Shown: one piece after another, positions 6,062 to 14,019 of the stretch
How the letters are laid out: each line of letters opens with the position of its first letter
How positions within the stretch are numbered: the stretch's first letter is position 1
From: Pseudomonadota bacterium
GTDB taxonomy: Bacteria; Myxococcota_A; UBA796; SXON01
Length of the DNA stretch: 36,336 nt
NCBI GenBank assembly: GCA_030685065.1
Contig: JAUXQH010000011.1
Coordinates: 1-36,336, forward strand
Direction: 5' to 3'
Notes under the pieces: model-generated
The model's database searches: none
The model's input: only the letters and a program-made list of their open reading frames with translations
Told to the model about the DNA's origin: nothing
Made by a program: the position numbers and the translations under genes

Positions 6062-7459
6062 GTGCTCTTCCTCTTCCTCGCCGCGTGTGCCGCCTTCACG
6101 GATGTCCGGACGGCCTCCGATCCCCTCGCCGGCCTGGCGGAGCGCTTCGCGGCCGACCCCGAAGCCGCGGCGCTCGAGGTGGCCGCCCTCCCGCCCGCCG
6201 AGCGTGTCGTCGCCCTCGACGTGTTGACACGGGCCTGGCCCGGCCGCACCCAGAGCCTCTGCGCTCTCGCGCCCACTGAGGCCGCCGAGCTGCACTGCAG
6301 CGAGGTGAACGGGCGCCCCCACCTCTGGACCGGGCCCGTCACGCAGGACGACCCACCCCATGTTCCACGCGCGGCGGCCGGGCCCTCGCGCAGCGTGATG
6401 CCCAAGGCCCCGACATTGCCGCCCGCTTGGACGGACGCGCCGCCGAGCGGCTGCGCGGTCGGGACGGCCTCCTTCTCGCGGGAGGAGTGCCTCGAGGAGG
6501 TGGCGAGCACCGCGTCGAACGGAGCGGACTGGGCCGCCGCCGCCGGCGCATGCGCCGCCCTCTCGGAGGGCCAATGGCGAGACGAGTGCTTCTTCCAGGC
6601 CGCGGAGATAGGGGTGCGGTCCCATGGCGCCGCGGGGTACCCGGCCGCCGCCCGGATGTGCCAACGAGCAGGCGGCTTCGAGTCCAGGTGCCACGCGCAC
6701 CTGCTGCTCGGGCTCCACGGGGATGTGGCCGGCGCAGCGTCCGCCATCGAGTCGGCTTGGGCGGATCACGAGCTGGTCCGCCGCTACCTGCTCGACGAAT
6801 TCTGGAGCGGCTACGTCACCCAGGTCCTGCGCGATCTGGCCCCCGACCCCGCGACGGAGCCCCCGCCGATCGCGATGCGACACGCGAGGCTGGAGCTTGC
6901 CCTCGTGGTCGTGGTCGCTTCTTCGGCCGAGGACGATCCCGCCGCACCGCTCGACGCCCTCGCGACCCGTGTTGCAGGATGGGAGCCCACGGTCTGGACG
7001 AGTCACCACGACATCATCCCGGCCGACGCCCCGATGCGCGCGAACTGGTCGGATGACGCCCCGGGCGAGGACACCGTTCCCGCCATGCTCCTGCGGGCGC
7101 GGAGCCGCCGGGCGTGGTCCGAGGACGCGAATGTCGATCGTCGCATCTGTCTGCTCGAGGCCGCGGCGATCGTGCCGCAGGCGCGCACGGATCTCCTGCG
7201 TGACGGCCTCGACGACGAGGACGCGATCGTCCGCTGGACCGCCGCCCGGCTCCTCGCGGTCTTCGACAGCGGCGATGCGGCGCTCCAGGCGCGAGCGCTG
7301 TCGGATCCCGACGCGCGGGTCCGGGCCCGCGCCCAATTCGACGCCCACCGGGCCAGCCCTGGCGAGCCCCCGACACCCGGGGGCCAACCCCCGACACCCG
7401 GGGGGCCCCCGCCGACGCCCGGAAGCCACCCCGCTCCACCCGGTCCAGCTCCGCGATAG
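6062..7459 (+). CDS. Lipoprotein with C-terminal HEAT-like repeats and Pro-rich tail
   Basis: A 465-aa predicted lipoprotein from a GTG start. The signal is extremely short, (M)LFLFLAAC, with the Cys at residue 8 and no basic residue. The mature part is helical, with several Cys (for example SGCAVGTASFSREECLEEV and GACAALSEGQWRDECFF). Near the C-terminus two HEAT-like units (DEDAIVRWTAARLLAVFDSG and DPDARVRARAQFDAHRAS) are visible. The last 30 residues repeat PPTPGG/PPTPGS, coded by a short tandem DNA repeat at about 7366-7425. The function is unknown. It is followed after 9 bp by the DUF4349 lipoprotein and is probably its operon partner. Confidence 0.75.
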   Translation: MLFLFLAACAAFTDVRTASDPLAGLAERFAADPEAAALEVAALPPAERVVALDVLTRAWPGRTQSLCALAPTEAAELHCSEVNGRPHLWTGPVTQDDPPHVPRAAAGPSRSVMPKAPTLPPAWTDAPPSGCAVGTASFSREECLEEVASTASNGADWAAAAGACAALSEGQWRDECFFQAAEIGVRSHGAAGYPAAARMCQRAGGFESRCHAHLLLGLHGDVAGAASAIESAWADHELVRRYLLDEFWSGYVTQVLRDLAPDPATEPPPIAMRHARLELALVVVVASSAEDDPAAPLDALATRVAGWEPTVWTSHHDIIPADAPMRANWSDDAPGEDTVPAMLLRARSRRAWSEDANVDRRICLLEAAAIVPQARTDLLRDGLDDEDAIVRWTAARLLAVFDSGDAALQARALSDPDARVRARAQFDAHRASPGEPPTPGGQPPTPGGPPPTPGSHPAPPGPAPR

Positions 7460-7468
7460 AGCCCCGCG

Positions 7469-8680
7469 ATGCGAACGATTCTCCTGGTCCTGCTCGTGAT
7501 GCTCGCCGCGTGCGCCAAGCGGTACGCGGCCAGCGAGGAGATGGCCGGCGGCGAGCGGTACGAGGCTGACGGCTACGGGAGCGGTTCGGGCAGCAGTGCC
7601 CCCACGACACGCTCGAGCGCGGGTGGCCCTCCGCCTCCCGCGCCGCCTCCGTCGGGCAGGCCGTCCAGCATGTCCCCGCCGGCGATGAAGCCCGCCGTCG
7701 ATGCCCCGGCTTCGGTGCCCGACGTGGCGGCTGCGGTCACTCCGGCCGCCGCCCGCATGGTGCACTACCAGGGGTACGCCGAGCTGCGCGTCGGGAAGCA
7801 GCAGGAGGCCACCGATGCCTTGATCGCGCTCGCGACGGAGGCGGGCGGCGGCCTGGAACAACAGTACGGCGCGACGATCGTGCTGCGCGTCCCCGTCGCG
7901 AAGTTCCGCGAGGTGTTCGACGCGGTGCTGAAGGTCGGGGACGTGACCCGCAAGTCCATCGCGGCCGAGGACGTGACGGAGGCCTTCTCCGCGGTCGAGC
8001 TGCGCCTCTCCACCGCCAAGGCCCGTCGCGACCGGCTGGTCACCCTCCTCGCCCAGTCGCGCGACGAGAACGAGAAGCTCGCGCTCGTCCGCGAGATCCA
8101 GGAGGTCACGGAGGAGATCGACCGGCTCGAGCAGTCCGTCCGCACCCTCCAGCGTCTCGCCGACTTCTCGCGCATCACCGTCCAGCTTCAGCAGCGGCCC
8201 GCGCTCACCTGGCAGGGGGGCGCGCCCGAGTCGGCGGCGTTCGCGTGGATCCGCAGCCTCTCGCCGTTCGACGTCGAGTCCTCGATCCGCGCGCTCGGCG
8301 GCAAGAAGCTCGAGCTCGAGCTGCCCGAGGGCTTCGTCCCGCTCGACGCGAAGGGCCGCTTCATCGTCGAGAGCGCCGAGGGCGCGCGGGTCTGGGCCAC
8401 GCGGCTGGTCAACGATCCGGTCGGGGACACGCCGTTCTGGACCGACGCCCTCGCCCGGCGCCTCACCAGCGAGTTCGCGGAGGGCAAGCCGGTGAGCGTG
8501 GGAGACTGGCAGGGGCTCCGCCTGCTCGACCGGAGCGACAAGCCCTACGTGTGGGTCGTCCTCGTGCGCGCGTCGGGCAACGACCTCGATCTGGTGCAGA
8601 TCTTCTACCCCTCCGTCGCCGCGGAGGAGCGCCACGCGCCCGCCGTCCGCGCCGCCCTCGGGCAGGGAGGTGCCTCGTGA
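7469..8680 (+). CDS. DUF4349-family lipoprotein
   Basis: A 403-aa predicted lipoprotein: MRTILLVLLVMLAACAK with lipobox LAAC, a Ser/Gly/Pro-rich linker to about residue 95, then a DUF4349-type domain. The domain shows the family pattern of a strand pair (MVHYQGYAELRVGKQQEATD), then KVGDVTRKSIAAEDVTEAF and a long coiled coil (ELRLSTAKARRDRLVTLLAQ through EEIDRLEQSVRTLQ) before a beta-hairpin return. DUF4349 proteins are envelope-anchored and of unknown biochemical role. The stop overlaps the start of the next gene (GTGA), whose product shares the same architecture. Confidence 0.85.
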   Translation: MRTILLVLLVMLAACAKRYAASEEMAGGERYEADGYGSGSGSSAPTTRSSAGGPPPPAPPPSGRPSSMSPPAMKPAVDAPASVPDVAAAVTPAAARMVHYQGYAELRVGKQQEATDALIALATEAGGGLEQQYGATIVLRVPVAKFREVFDAVLKVGDVTRKSIAAEDVTEAFSAVELRLSTAKARRDRLVTLLAQSRDENEKLALVREIQEVTEEIDRLEQSVRTLQRLADFSRITVQLQQRPALTWQGGAPESAAFAWIRSLSPFDVESSIRALGGKKLELELPEGFVPLDAKGRFIVESAEGARVWATRLVNDPVGDTPFWTDALARRLTSEFAEGKPVSVGDWQGLRLLDRSDKPYVWVVLVRASGNDLDLVQIFYPSVAAEERHAPAVRAALGQGGAS

Positions 8681-9660
8681 TCGCGCTGCTCGTCGGCGTG
8701 GCGCTCGCCGCTTCGCACATCGATGGCGCCGTCACCGTGCAGGTGGACGACCGCGACAAGGCCATCGCCGCGGTGATCGGCCGCGCCGAGGCCGCGGGGG
8801 GCTGGTTCACGGCGCTCTCGGACGAGTCGGTCAGCGTGTCGGTGCCCTCCGAACGCGCGACGGCCGTGCTCGACGGCGCGAAGGAGCTCGGGCTCGTCGT
8901 CGAGCGGAGCTGGTCGGTGTCCGACCTCGACACCGAGCTCATCGACCTGCGCGCGCGGCTCGCCTCGCGCGAGGGGGTGCTCACGCGCTACCTCGACATC
9001 TTGAGCAGCGCGCACGCGAGCGCCGTGGTCGCCGTGGAGCGGGAGATCACGCGCACCGTCGCGGAGATCGAGCAGATCCAGGGGCGGATCCGCCTGCTCG
9101 AACACCGCGCCACGTACGCCCAGCTCGGCTTCTCGTTCCGCTTCCGCGACCGCGCGGCCCCCACGCGTGACGGCAGCTCCAGCTTCGGCTGGCTCAACAC
9201 CTTGAACCTCGCGGATCTGCAGGACGCCTTTCGGTCGGGCCGCTACTTCCACACCAGCCGCGGCGTGACCGTGAGCGCGCCGGCCGGCTTCGCCCCAGGC
9301 AAGAAGACACGCCGGTTCGTCGCCGTGAGTCCGGATGACGTGGTGTTTCGTGTCCGAACGGTCAAGAACGAGCCGGAGGCCGACCTGGCGTTCTGGAAGG
9401 AGGCCATGACCACGCGCATGACCGCGGCCGGCTACCGCGTCGTCGCCGGAGCGTCCCCCGGGGGGAACGTGAAGGCGGGCGACGTGCCCGGAGCCCTGTT
9501 GGAGCTCTCCGCGCCCGACGGCGCCCAGGACGCCGCCTACCTCGTGGCGGTGTTCGTCGACGGAGGGCGGCTCGTCATCGTGGAGTCGGCCGGCGAGGTC
9601 GCGCGGTTCGCGGGGCGGCGGGCGGCGGTGGTGGCGGCGATCGAGGCGATGGAGATCTGA
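8677..9660 (+). CDS. Second DUF4349-like exported protein
   Basis: A 327-aa protein starting at GTG (8677) inside the GTGA overlap with the upstream gene, with a ribosome-binding site GGGAGG. The short N-terminal hydrophobic stretch MIALLVGVALAASH reads as a signal peptide without basic residues. It repeats the DUF4349 pattern: SVSVPSERATAVLDGAKELG, SVSDLDTELIDLRARLASRE, a coiled coil to IEQIQGRIRLLEHRA, then a beta strand FSFRFRDR. It lacks a lipobox, so it may be soluble in the periplasm and pair with the lipidated paralogue through the coiled coil (inference). Confidence 0.75.
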   Translation: MIALLVGVALAASHIDGAVTVQVDDRDKAIAAVIGRAEAAGGWFTALSDESVSVSVPSERATAVLDGAKELGLVVERSWSVSDLDTELIDLRARLASREGVLTRYLDILSSAHASAVVAVEREITRTVAEIEQIQGRIRLLEHRATYAQLGFSFRFRDRAAPTRDGSSSFGWLNTLNLADLQDAFRSGRYFHTSRGVTVSAPAGFAPGKKTRRFVAVSPDDVVFRVRTVKNEPEADLAFWKEAMTTRMTAAGYRVVAGASPGGNVKAGDVPGALLELSAPDGAQDAAYLVAVFVDGGRLVIVESAGEVARFAGRRAAVVAAIEAMEI

Positions 9661-9664
9661 CGGC

Positions 9665-9701
9665 CCGTCCTCGGTGCTGCAGTTTGTTTCAGGACGGACC
9701 C
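9665..9701 (+). repeat. Dispersed ~33-bp repeat, copy 2, with hairpin
   Basis: 9669-9701 matches the minus-strand element at 4878-4912. Here the 7-bp arms CCGTCCT (9665-9671) and AGGACGG (9691-9697) flank a 19-nt loop holding CTGCAG. It starts 5 bp after the stop of the DUF4349-like gene, so it could end transcription, but there is no T-tract. Confidence 0.7.
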
Positions 9702-9815
9702 TGAGCTTCGCGCGCGCGGCTCGTTTTGGGCCGACGACGCCGGCCGGCCGCTCGTCGCGCCCCTGGGAAGAAAGTGCCCGTCTCGGGGGTATACGTGGGG
9801 GTGATTTCCGGCGAT

Positions 9816-9836
9816 GATCCCGCGGAGGGCGGGATC
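9816..9836 (+). promoter_or_regulatory. Perfect hairpin in HNH gene leader
   Basis: GATCCCGC-GGAGG-GCGGGATC: an 8-bp perfect stem with a 5-nt loop that is itself a Shine-Dalgarno-like GGAGG. It ends 31 nt before the ATG of the HNH nuclease gene. It may be a leader structure or part of an operator. Confidence 0.4.
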
Positions 9837-9867
9837 GGCTGCGGTCGCGCCCTCGCGGGAGTTCGAC

Positions 9868-10500
9868 ATGCCAACCCCCTTCGTCCTGCAGCTCAACGCC
9901 GACTACGGCCCGATGAAGGTCGTGCGGTGGGAGCGGGCGATCGAGCTGGTGCTCTCGGCCAAGGCGGTGACCGTCGCGGCCTACGAGGGCCGCTTCGTGC
10001 GGAGCGCCTCGCTGGCGTTGCCGTGGCCCGCGGTCGTGTCGCTCAAGCGGTATGCCCGCGCCCGCGAGCGCGTCCGGTTCAGCTCCCGCAACGTGCAGGC
10101 GCGCGACGCGTGGACGTGCGCCTACTGCGGCCTCCGCCCCTTGCTCCATGACGGGCGCCCCGACCGCAAGGGGCTCACCCTCGACCACGTGATCCCCCGC
10201 GCCCAGGCGAAGGACGGCGTCGTGTACTTGCCGTGGTCGCGACGCTGGGTGAAGGTGAGCTGCTGGGAAAACGCGGTGGCCGCGTGCGGGGCGTGCAACA
10301 CGCGCAAGGCCGACCGGACGCCGTCGCAGGCCCACATGGACCTTCGCATGTACCCGCGCGTGCCGACGCACGCCGACGCCCTCCGCATCGCGATGGACCG
10401 CATCGCCCACGTCCCGCCGGAGTGGACCGCGTGGCTGCCCGAGCGCTGGCGCGCGGACGCCGAGCCGGTGGAGGGCGTGCGGGTGCGGGACCGGGGGTAG
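9868..10500 (+). CDS. HNH endonuclease
   Basis: A 210-aa protein with a Zn-bound HNH (McrA-like) domain. The first Cys pair is CAYC (C84/C87), followed by LDHVIPRAQ (D106, H107), WENAVAAC (N135) and the second pair CGAC (C140/C143), then NTRKADRTP. The N-terminal 70 residues (PFVLQLNADYGPMKVVRWER and onward) are the extension typical of a widespread stand-alone HNH group. It is a predicted DNA-cleaving nuclease, with no methylase or phage gene nearby. The ATG at 9868 is preferred over 9814: it has GGGAG upstream, and the 9814 start falls beside the leader hairpin. Confidence 0.88.
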   Translation: MPTPFVLQLNADYGPMKVVRWERAIELVLSAKAVTVAAYEGRFVRSASLALPWPAVVSLKRYARARERVRFSSRNVQARDAWTCAYCGLRPLLHDGRPDRKGLTLDHVIPRAQAKDGVVYLPWSRRWVKVSCWENAVAACGACNTRKADRTPSQAHMDLRMYPRVPTHADALRIAMDRIAHVPPEWTAWLPERWRADAEPVEGVRVRDRG

Positions 10501-10501
10501 G

Positions 10502-11863
10502 CTAGCCCAGCCCCCCCCGCGCGATCACGTCGCGGAACCAGTGCGCGCTGTCCTTCGGCACCCGCGCCTGCGTGGCGTAGTCGACCCAGACCAGCCCGAA
10601 GCGCTGGGTGTACCCCCACGCCCACTCGAAGTTGTCCATGAGCGACCACGCGAAGTAGCCGTCGACCCGGGCGCCCGCGGCCCGCGCGGCGGCCACCGCC
10701 TCGAGGTGCTCGGCGAGGTATCGCACCCGGCGCGTGTCCACGATGCGCCCGTCCGCCCCCGGACCGTCATGCGTCGCGGCGCCGTTCTCGGTGATGAACA
10801 GCGGTTGGGGCGGGTACTCCGTCGCGAGGCGGACGAGCAGTGCGCGGAAGCTCTCGGCGTGCACCTCCCAGCCGATGTCGGTCCGCCGGTCCGGCCCGGG
10901 CTCCTCCACCACGCGCGGGGCGTTGCCGGCCTCGCCCCCCCGCGCGATGTGCCGGGTGTAGTAGTTCACGCCGAGAAAATCCGTCGCGACCGCGATGGTC
11001 TCGAGGTCTCCCGCGCGAACGGCCGCCAGCGCGTCGATACCGGCGGCGGCGTAGTCGGCCACCACGTCCTTCGGGTAGCCGTGGCCGTGCACCGGATCGA
11101 GGAACCACCGGTTGAACGCCCCGTCGAACCGCCGCGCCGCCTCGGCGTCGAGGGGAGAGGGGGAGGCGGGCGTGGCAGGCGTCAGGTTCAGCGTGATGCC
11201 GACCTTCGCGCCCGGGCTGTTCGCGCGCACGACCGGGACGACCAGCCCGTGCGAGAGCAGCAGGTGGTGGGCGGCGGCGAGGGCCGCGGCGGGCTCCTTC
11301 CGCCCGGGCGCGTGTTCGCCGGTGAGGTAGCCGAGCGTGCTCGCACACCACGGCTCGTTGTGGGTGATCCAGTGCTTCACGCGGTCGCCCAGGCGGCGGG
11401 TCACAGCGTCCGCGTACGGCACGAACGCCTCGGCGGTCGCGCGGACCGGCCAGCCGCCGCGGTCCTCGAGCGGCTGCGGGAGATCCCAGTGGTACAGCGT
11501 CGCCCACGGCGCGATGCCCGCCGCGAGGAGCGCGTCCACGAGCCGATCGTAGAAGTCGAGCCCCCGCGGCTCGACCGCGCCGGTGCCGCCCGGCACGATC
11601 CGCGGCCACGCGATCGAGAAGCGGTAGGCCTGGAGCCCGAGAGACCGCATCAGCGCGATGTCGTGGGGGTAGTGGTGGTAGTGCTCGCACGCGACGTCAC
11701 CGTTCGTGCCGTCCTTGATCGCCCCCGGCCTCGCGGCGAAGGTGTCCCAGATCGACGGGCCGCGGCCGCCCGTGCGGGTGGCGCCCTCGATCTGGTAGGA
11801 CGACGTGGCCGCGCCCCAGACGAAGTCAGGGGGGAAGGTGTACTTCATCACGTACTCCGTCAC
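10502..11863 (-). CDS. GH1 family beta-glucosidase
   Basis: A 453-aa cytoplasmic glycoside hydrolase of family 1, of normal length. The N-terminal signature FPPDFVWGAATSSYQIEGA is present, as are the acid/base motif ITHNEPW (E170) and the nucleophile motif FITENG (E359). The aglycone loop SLMDNFEWAWGYTQRFGLVWVDY is also complete, so it should be active. It retains beta-glucosides or cello-oligosaccharides as likely substrates. It is the last gene of the ABC importer operon: its ATG overlaps the stop of the upstream ATPase gene (ATGA, 11860-11863). This indicates uptake and hydrolysis of the same sugar. Confidence 0.95.
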   Translation of the reverse strand: MTEYVMKYTFPPDFVWGAATSSYQIEGATRTGGRGPSIWDTFAARPGAIKDGTNGDVACEHYHHYPHDIALMRSLGLQAYRFSIAWPRIVPGGTGAVEPRGLDFYDRLVDALLAAGIAPWATLYHWDLPQPLEDRGGWPVRATAEAFVPYADAVTRRLGDRVKHWITHNEPWCASTLGYLTGEHAPGRKEPAAALAAAHHLLLSHGLVVPVVRANSPGAKVGITLNLTPATPASPSPLDAEAARRFDGAFNRWFLDPVHGHGYPKDVVADYAAAGIDALAAVRAGDLETIAVATDFLGVNYYTRHIARGGEAGNAPRVVEEPGPDRRTDIGWEVHAESFRALLVRLATEYPPQPLFITENGAATHDGPGADGRIVDTRRVRYLAEHLEAVAAARAAGARVDGYFAWSLMDNFEWAWGYTQRFGLVWVDYATQARVPKDSAHWFRDVIARGGLG

Positions 11864-12834
11864 GTCTCCGTGAGGTGGCAGCGGGCGAGGCGCCCCGGGG
11901 AGGGGGCCGAGAGCACCGGAAGAGAGTCACGGCAACGGCCGATGACCAGGGGGCATCGCGCGGCGAACGGGCACCCCGGCCCCGGATCGATGCTCGAGGC
12001 CTGTCCCGGTCGCGCGGGCAGGGGCGCGCGCAGATCGCCCGGAAGCGCGGCGGCCATCAGGAGCTTCGTGTAGGGATGGAGCGGCGCGGCGAGCACCTCC
12101 TCGGTGGGCCCCGCCTCCACGAGCATGCCCCCATAGAGCACGAGCACCCGGTCCGCGGTGGCCCGCGCGGCGCCGAGATCGTGCGTGATGAAGAGGCAGG
12201 CGAGGCCGCGCGCGGCGCGTTCGCGTGCGAACAGCTCCAGCACGCCGGCGCGCAGGGACACGTCGAGCATCGACGTGGGCTCGTCGGCCACCAGGAGGTC
12301 CGGCTTCACGGCCAGCGCCCGAGCGATCGCGACGCGCTGGCGCTGGCCGCCCGACAGCGACCGCGCGGATCGATCCGCCAGGTCGGCCGGGAGCCCAACG
12401 TCGACGAGCAGCTCGCGGGCGCGCGCGGGGGCGTCCTCGGCCCGGCCGTGCAGCCGGAGCGGGCGTTCCAGGTGGTGCCCGATCGTGTGGGCCGGGTTCA
12501 GGGACCCGAACGGGTCCTGGAAGACCATCTGCACGCGCTTCCGGTAGGCGAGCGTCGGCCGCGGCTCGGCGGTGTAGACGTCGTGGCCGTCGAGCAGCAT
12601 CGTCCCGCCGCTCGGATCATCCAGCCGCACGACCAGCCGCGCGAGCGTGCTCTTCCCGCTGCCCGACTCGCCCACGAGCGCCACGCTGTCGCCGCGCGCG
12701 ACGCTGAACGACACCTCGTGGAGCGCCCGGAGCGTGCGCCGCGGCCCGAACGGCCCGCCGACGGGAAAACGTCGCGACAGGCCGCGCACCTCGAACAGGG
12801 GGGGCGCGGTGGGGGGGATCATCTCAGGCTGCAT
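11860..12834 (-). CDS. ABC importer ATPase, Opp/Dpp family (F-type subunit)
   Basis: A 324-aa ATPase with Walker A GESGSGKST (55-63), signature LSGGQRQR (SGGQ 161-164), Walker B VADEP (182-186) and the ITHD switch His. The C-terminal extension has the oligopeptide-transporter motif CPFAARCP with Cys at 288, 294, 301 and 319. In related DppD-type subunits such Cys residues hold an Fe-S cluster. It pairs with the second ATPase gene to its right. Given the adjacent GH1 gene, the cargo is probably an oligosaccharide. It is separated from the upstream ATPase gene by 186 bp of structured DNA, the only gap in this operon. Confidence 0.95.
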   Translation of the reverse strand: MQPEMIPPTAPPLFEVRGLSRRFPVGGPFGPRRTLRALHEVSFSVARGDSVALVGESGSGKSTLARLVVRLDDPSGGTMLLDGHDVYTAEPRPTLAYRKRVQMVFQDPFGSLNPAHTIGHHLERPLRLHGRAEDAPARARELLVDVGLPADLADRSARSLSGGQRQRVAIARALAVKPDLLVADEPTSMLDVSLRAGVLELFARERAARGLACLFITHDLGAARATADRVLVLYGGMLVEAGPTEEVLAAPLHPYTKLLMAAALPGDLRAPLPARPGQASSIDPGPGCPFAARCPLVIGRCRDSLPVLSAPSPGRLARCHLTET

Positions 12835-12883
12835 GGGAGCTCGCGGGATCGGGGAAGGGGGGGAGGGGGGGAGCGGGGCGCGT

Positions 12884-12989
12884 CCCCGGCGAGGACGCCG
12901 GGGCCGGTGCCTTTCGGGCGCGGCGCAAGCGCCTTGGTCGGCGCGAGGACGCGCCGGACCGGCCGCCGAGCGGCCGCCCTCCAGGCACC
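12884..12989. repeat. Multi-hairpin element, copy A
   Basis: A leading hairpin CCCCGGCG-AGGA-CGCCGGGG (12884-12903) is followed by an outer stem GGTGCCT/AGGCACC (12906-12912/12983-12989). The outer stem encloses three hairpins: GGCG-CAAG-CGCC (12922-12933), GGTC/GACC plus GGCGCG-AGGA-CGCGCC (12936-12960), and CGGCCGC-CGA-GCGGCCG (12960-12976). A similar layout occurs at 23510-23612. It lies in the 186-bp gap between two ATPase genes of an otherwise tightly overlapping operon, so it would be transcribed. Confidence 0.65.
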
Positions 12990-13020
12990 TCGCGCGTCGG
13001 CGCGGGGTGGACCGAACCGC

Positions 13021-14019
13021 TCACCCCAACGGCCGCGCCGGCAGCCCGGGCGCCGCGTGGCACGCCGCGCGCCACCCCGCGCCGACCGGATGCAAGAGCG
13101 GCACTTCAGCGGAGCACCGCGCCGCGGCAAACGGACACCGGGGCGCGTATCGGCAGCCGGGGAGCGGGTGGCGAGGGTCCGGCGGCGCGCCGGGGATGCC
13201 GGCGAGCGGCCGCTTCGGGCCGGTCAGGGGGGGCATCGCGCGCAGGAGGCCGCGCGTGTAGGGGTGCGCCGGGTTCTCGCGCATGGCGCGCGCGGGCCCG
13301 ATCTCGGCCATGCGCCCCGCGTAGAGCACGCCGACGCGGTCGGCGAGGTCGAACAGCAGCGGCAGATCGTGCGTGATGAACAGCACCGAGAAGCCGAGCG
13401 CGTCGCGGAGCTGGAGCACCCGTTGGAGCAGCTCGCGCTGGACCACGACGTCGAGCGCGGTCGTGGGCTCGTCCATCAACACGAGCTTCGGCTTGAGCGC
13501 GAGCGCGAGCGCGATGTTGACGCGCTGGCGTTGCCCGCCCGAGAGCTGGTGGGGCCAGCGGTCCAGCGTCTCCTCGCCGAGCCCGACGAGCGCGAGCAGC
13601 TCCTCCGCGCGCACCCGCGCGGCGCGACGGTCGGGGAAGGGGGCGTGCGCGCGGACGGTGTCGATGATCTGCTCGGCCACGGTGAGCACCGGGTTGAGCG
13701 CCTCGAGGGCGTTCTGCAGCACGATCGACACGGTGCGCCACCGCATCCGCGCGAGCGCCTGGCGGCCGAGCGCGAGCACGTCCTGGCCGTCGATCCACAC
13801 CTCGCCGCCGGTGATCACGGCGGGCGGCCGGAGGATCCGGAGCACCGCGTGGGCCACCGTGGACTTGCCGCTCCCGGACTCTCCCGCCAGCCCGAGGACC
13901 TCGCCGGGACGGACATCGAAGGACACGCCGTCCACCGCGCAGACGTCGCCGTCGGGACCGCGGTAGCGCACGACCAGGTCGCGCACGGAGAGGACGGGGG
14001 CGATGATGGGGGCGCTCAT
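13021..14019 (-). CDS. ABC importer ATPase, Opp/Dpp family (D-type subunit)
   Basis: A 332-aa ATPase with Walker A GESGSGKST (46-54), signature HQLSGGQRQR, Walker B LMDEPTTALD and the ITHD switch. The C-terminal oligopeptide-transporter motif reads CRYAPRCPFAAARC with a final Cys near the end, as in DppD-type subunits. The ATG at 14019 overlaps the stop of the permease gene (ATGA, 14016-14019), which fixes the start. It forms the ATPase heterodimer with the product of 11860-12834. Confidence 0.95.
   Translation of the reverse strand: MSAPIIAPVLSVRDLVVRYRGPDGDVCAVDGVSFDVRPGEVLGLAGESGSGKSTVAHAVLRILRPPAVITGGEVWIDGQDVLALGRQALARMRWRTVSIVLQNALEALNPVLTVAEQIIDTVRAHAPFPDRRAARVRAEELLALVGLGEETLDRWPHQLSGGQRQRVNIALALALKPKLVLMDEPTTALDVVVQRELLQRVLQLRDALGFSVLFITHDLPLLFDLADRVGVLYAGRMAEIGPARAMRENPAHPYTRGLLRAMPPLTGPKRPLAGIPGAPPDPRHPLPGCRYAPRCPFAAARCSAEVPLLHPVGAGWRAACHAAPGLPARPLG

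Noticed and set aside
6005..8635. Very long minus-strand open frame upstream of the helical protein start at 6004
   Set aside because: It is antisense to the lipoprotein and DUF4349 genes; only the part from 6004 downwards reads as protein.
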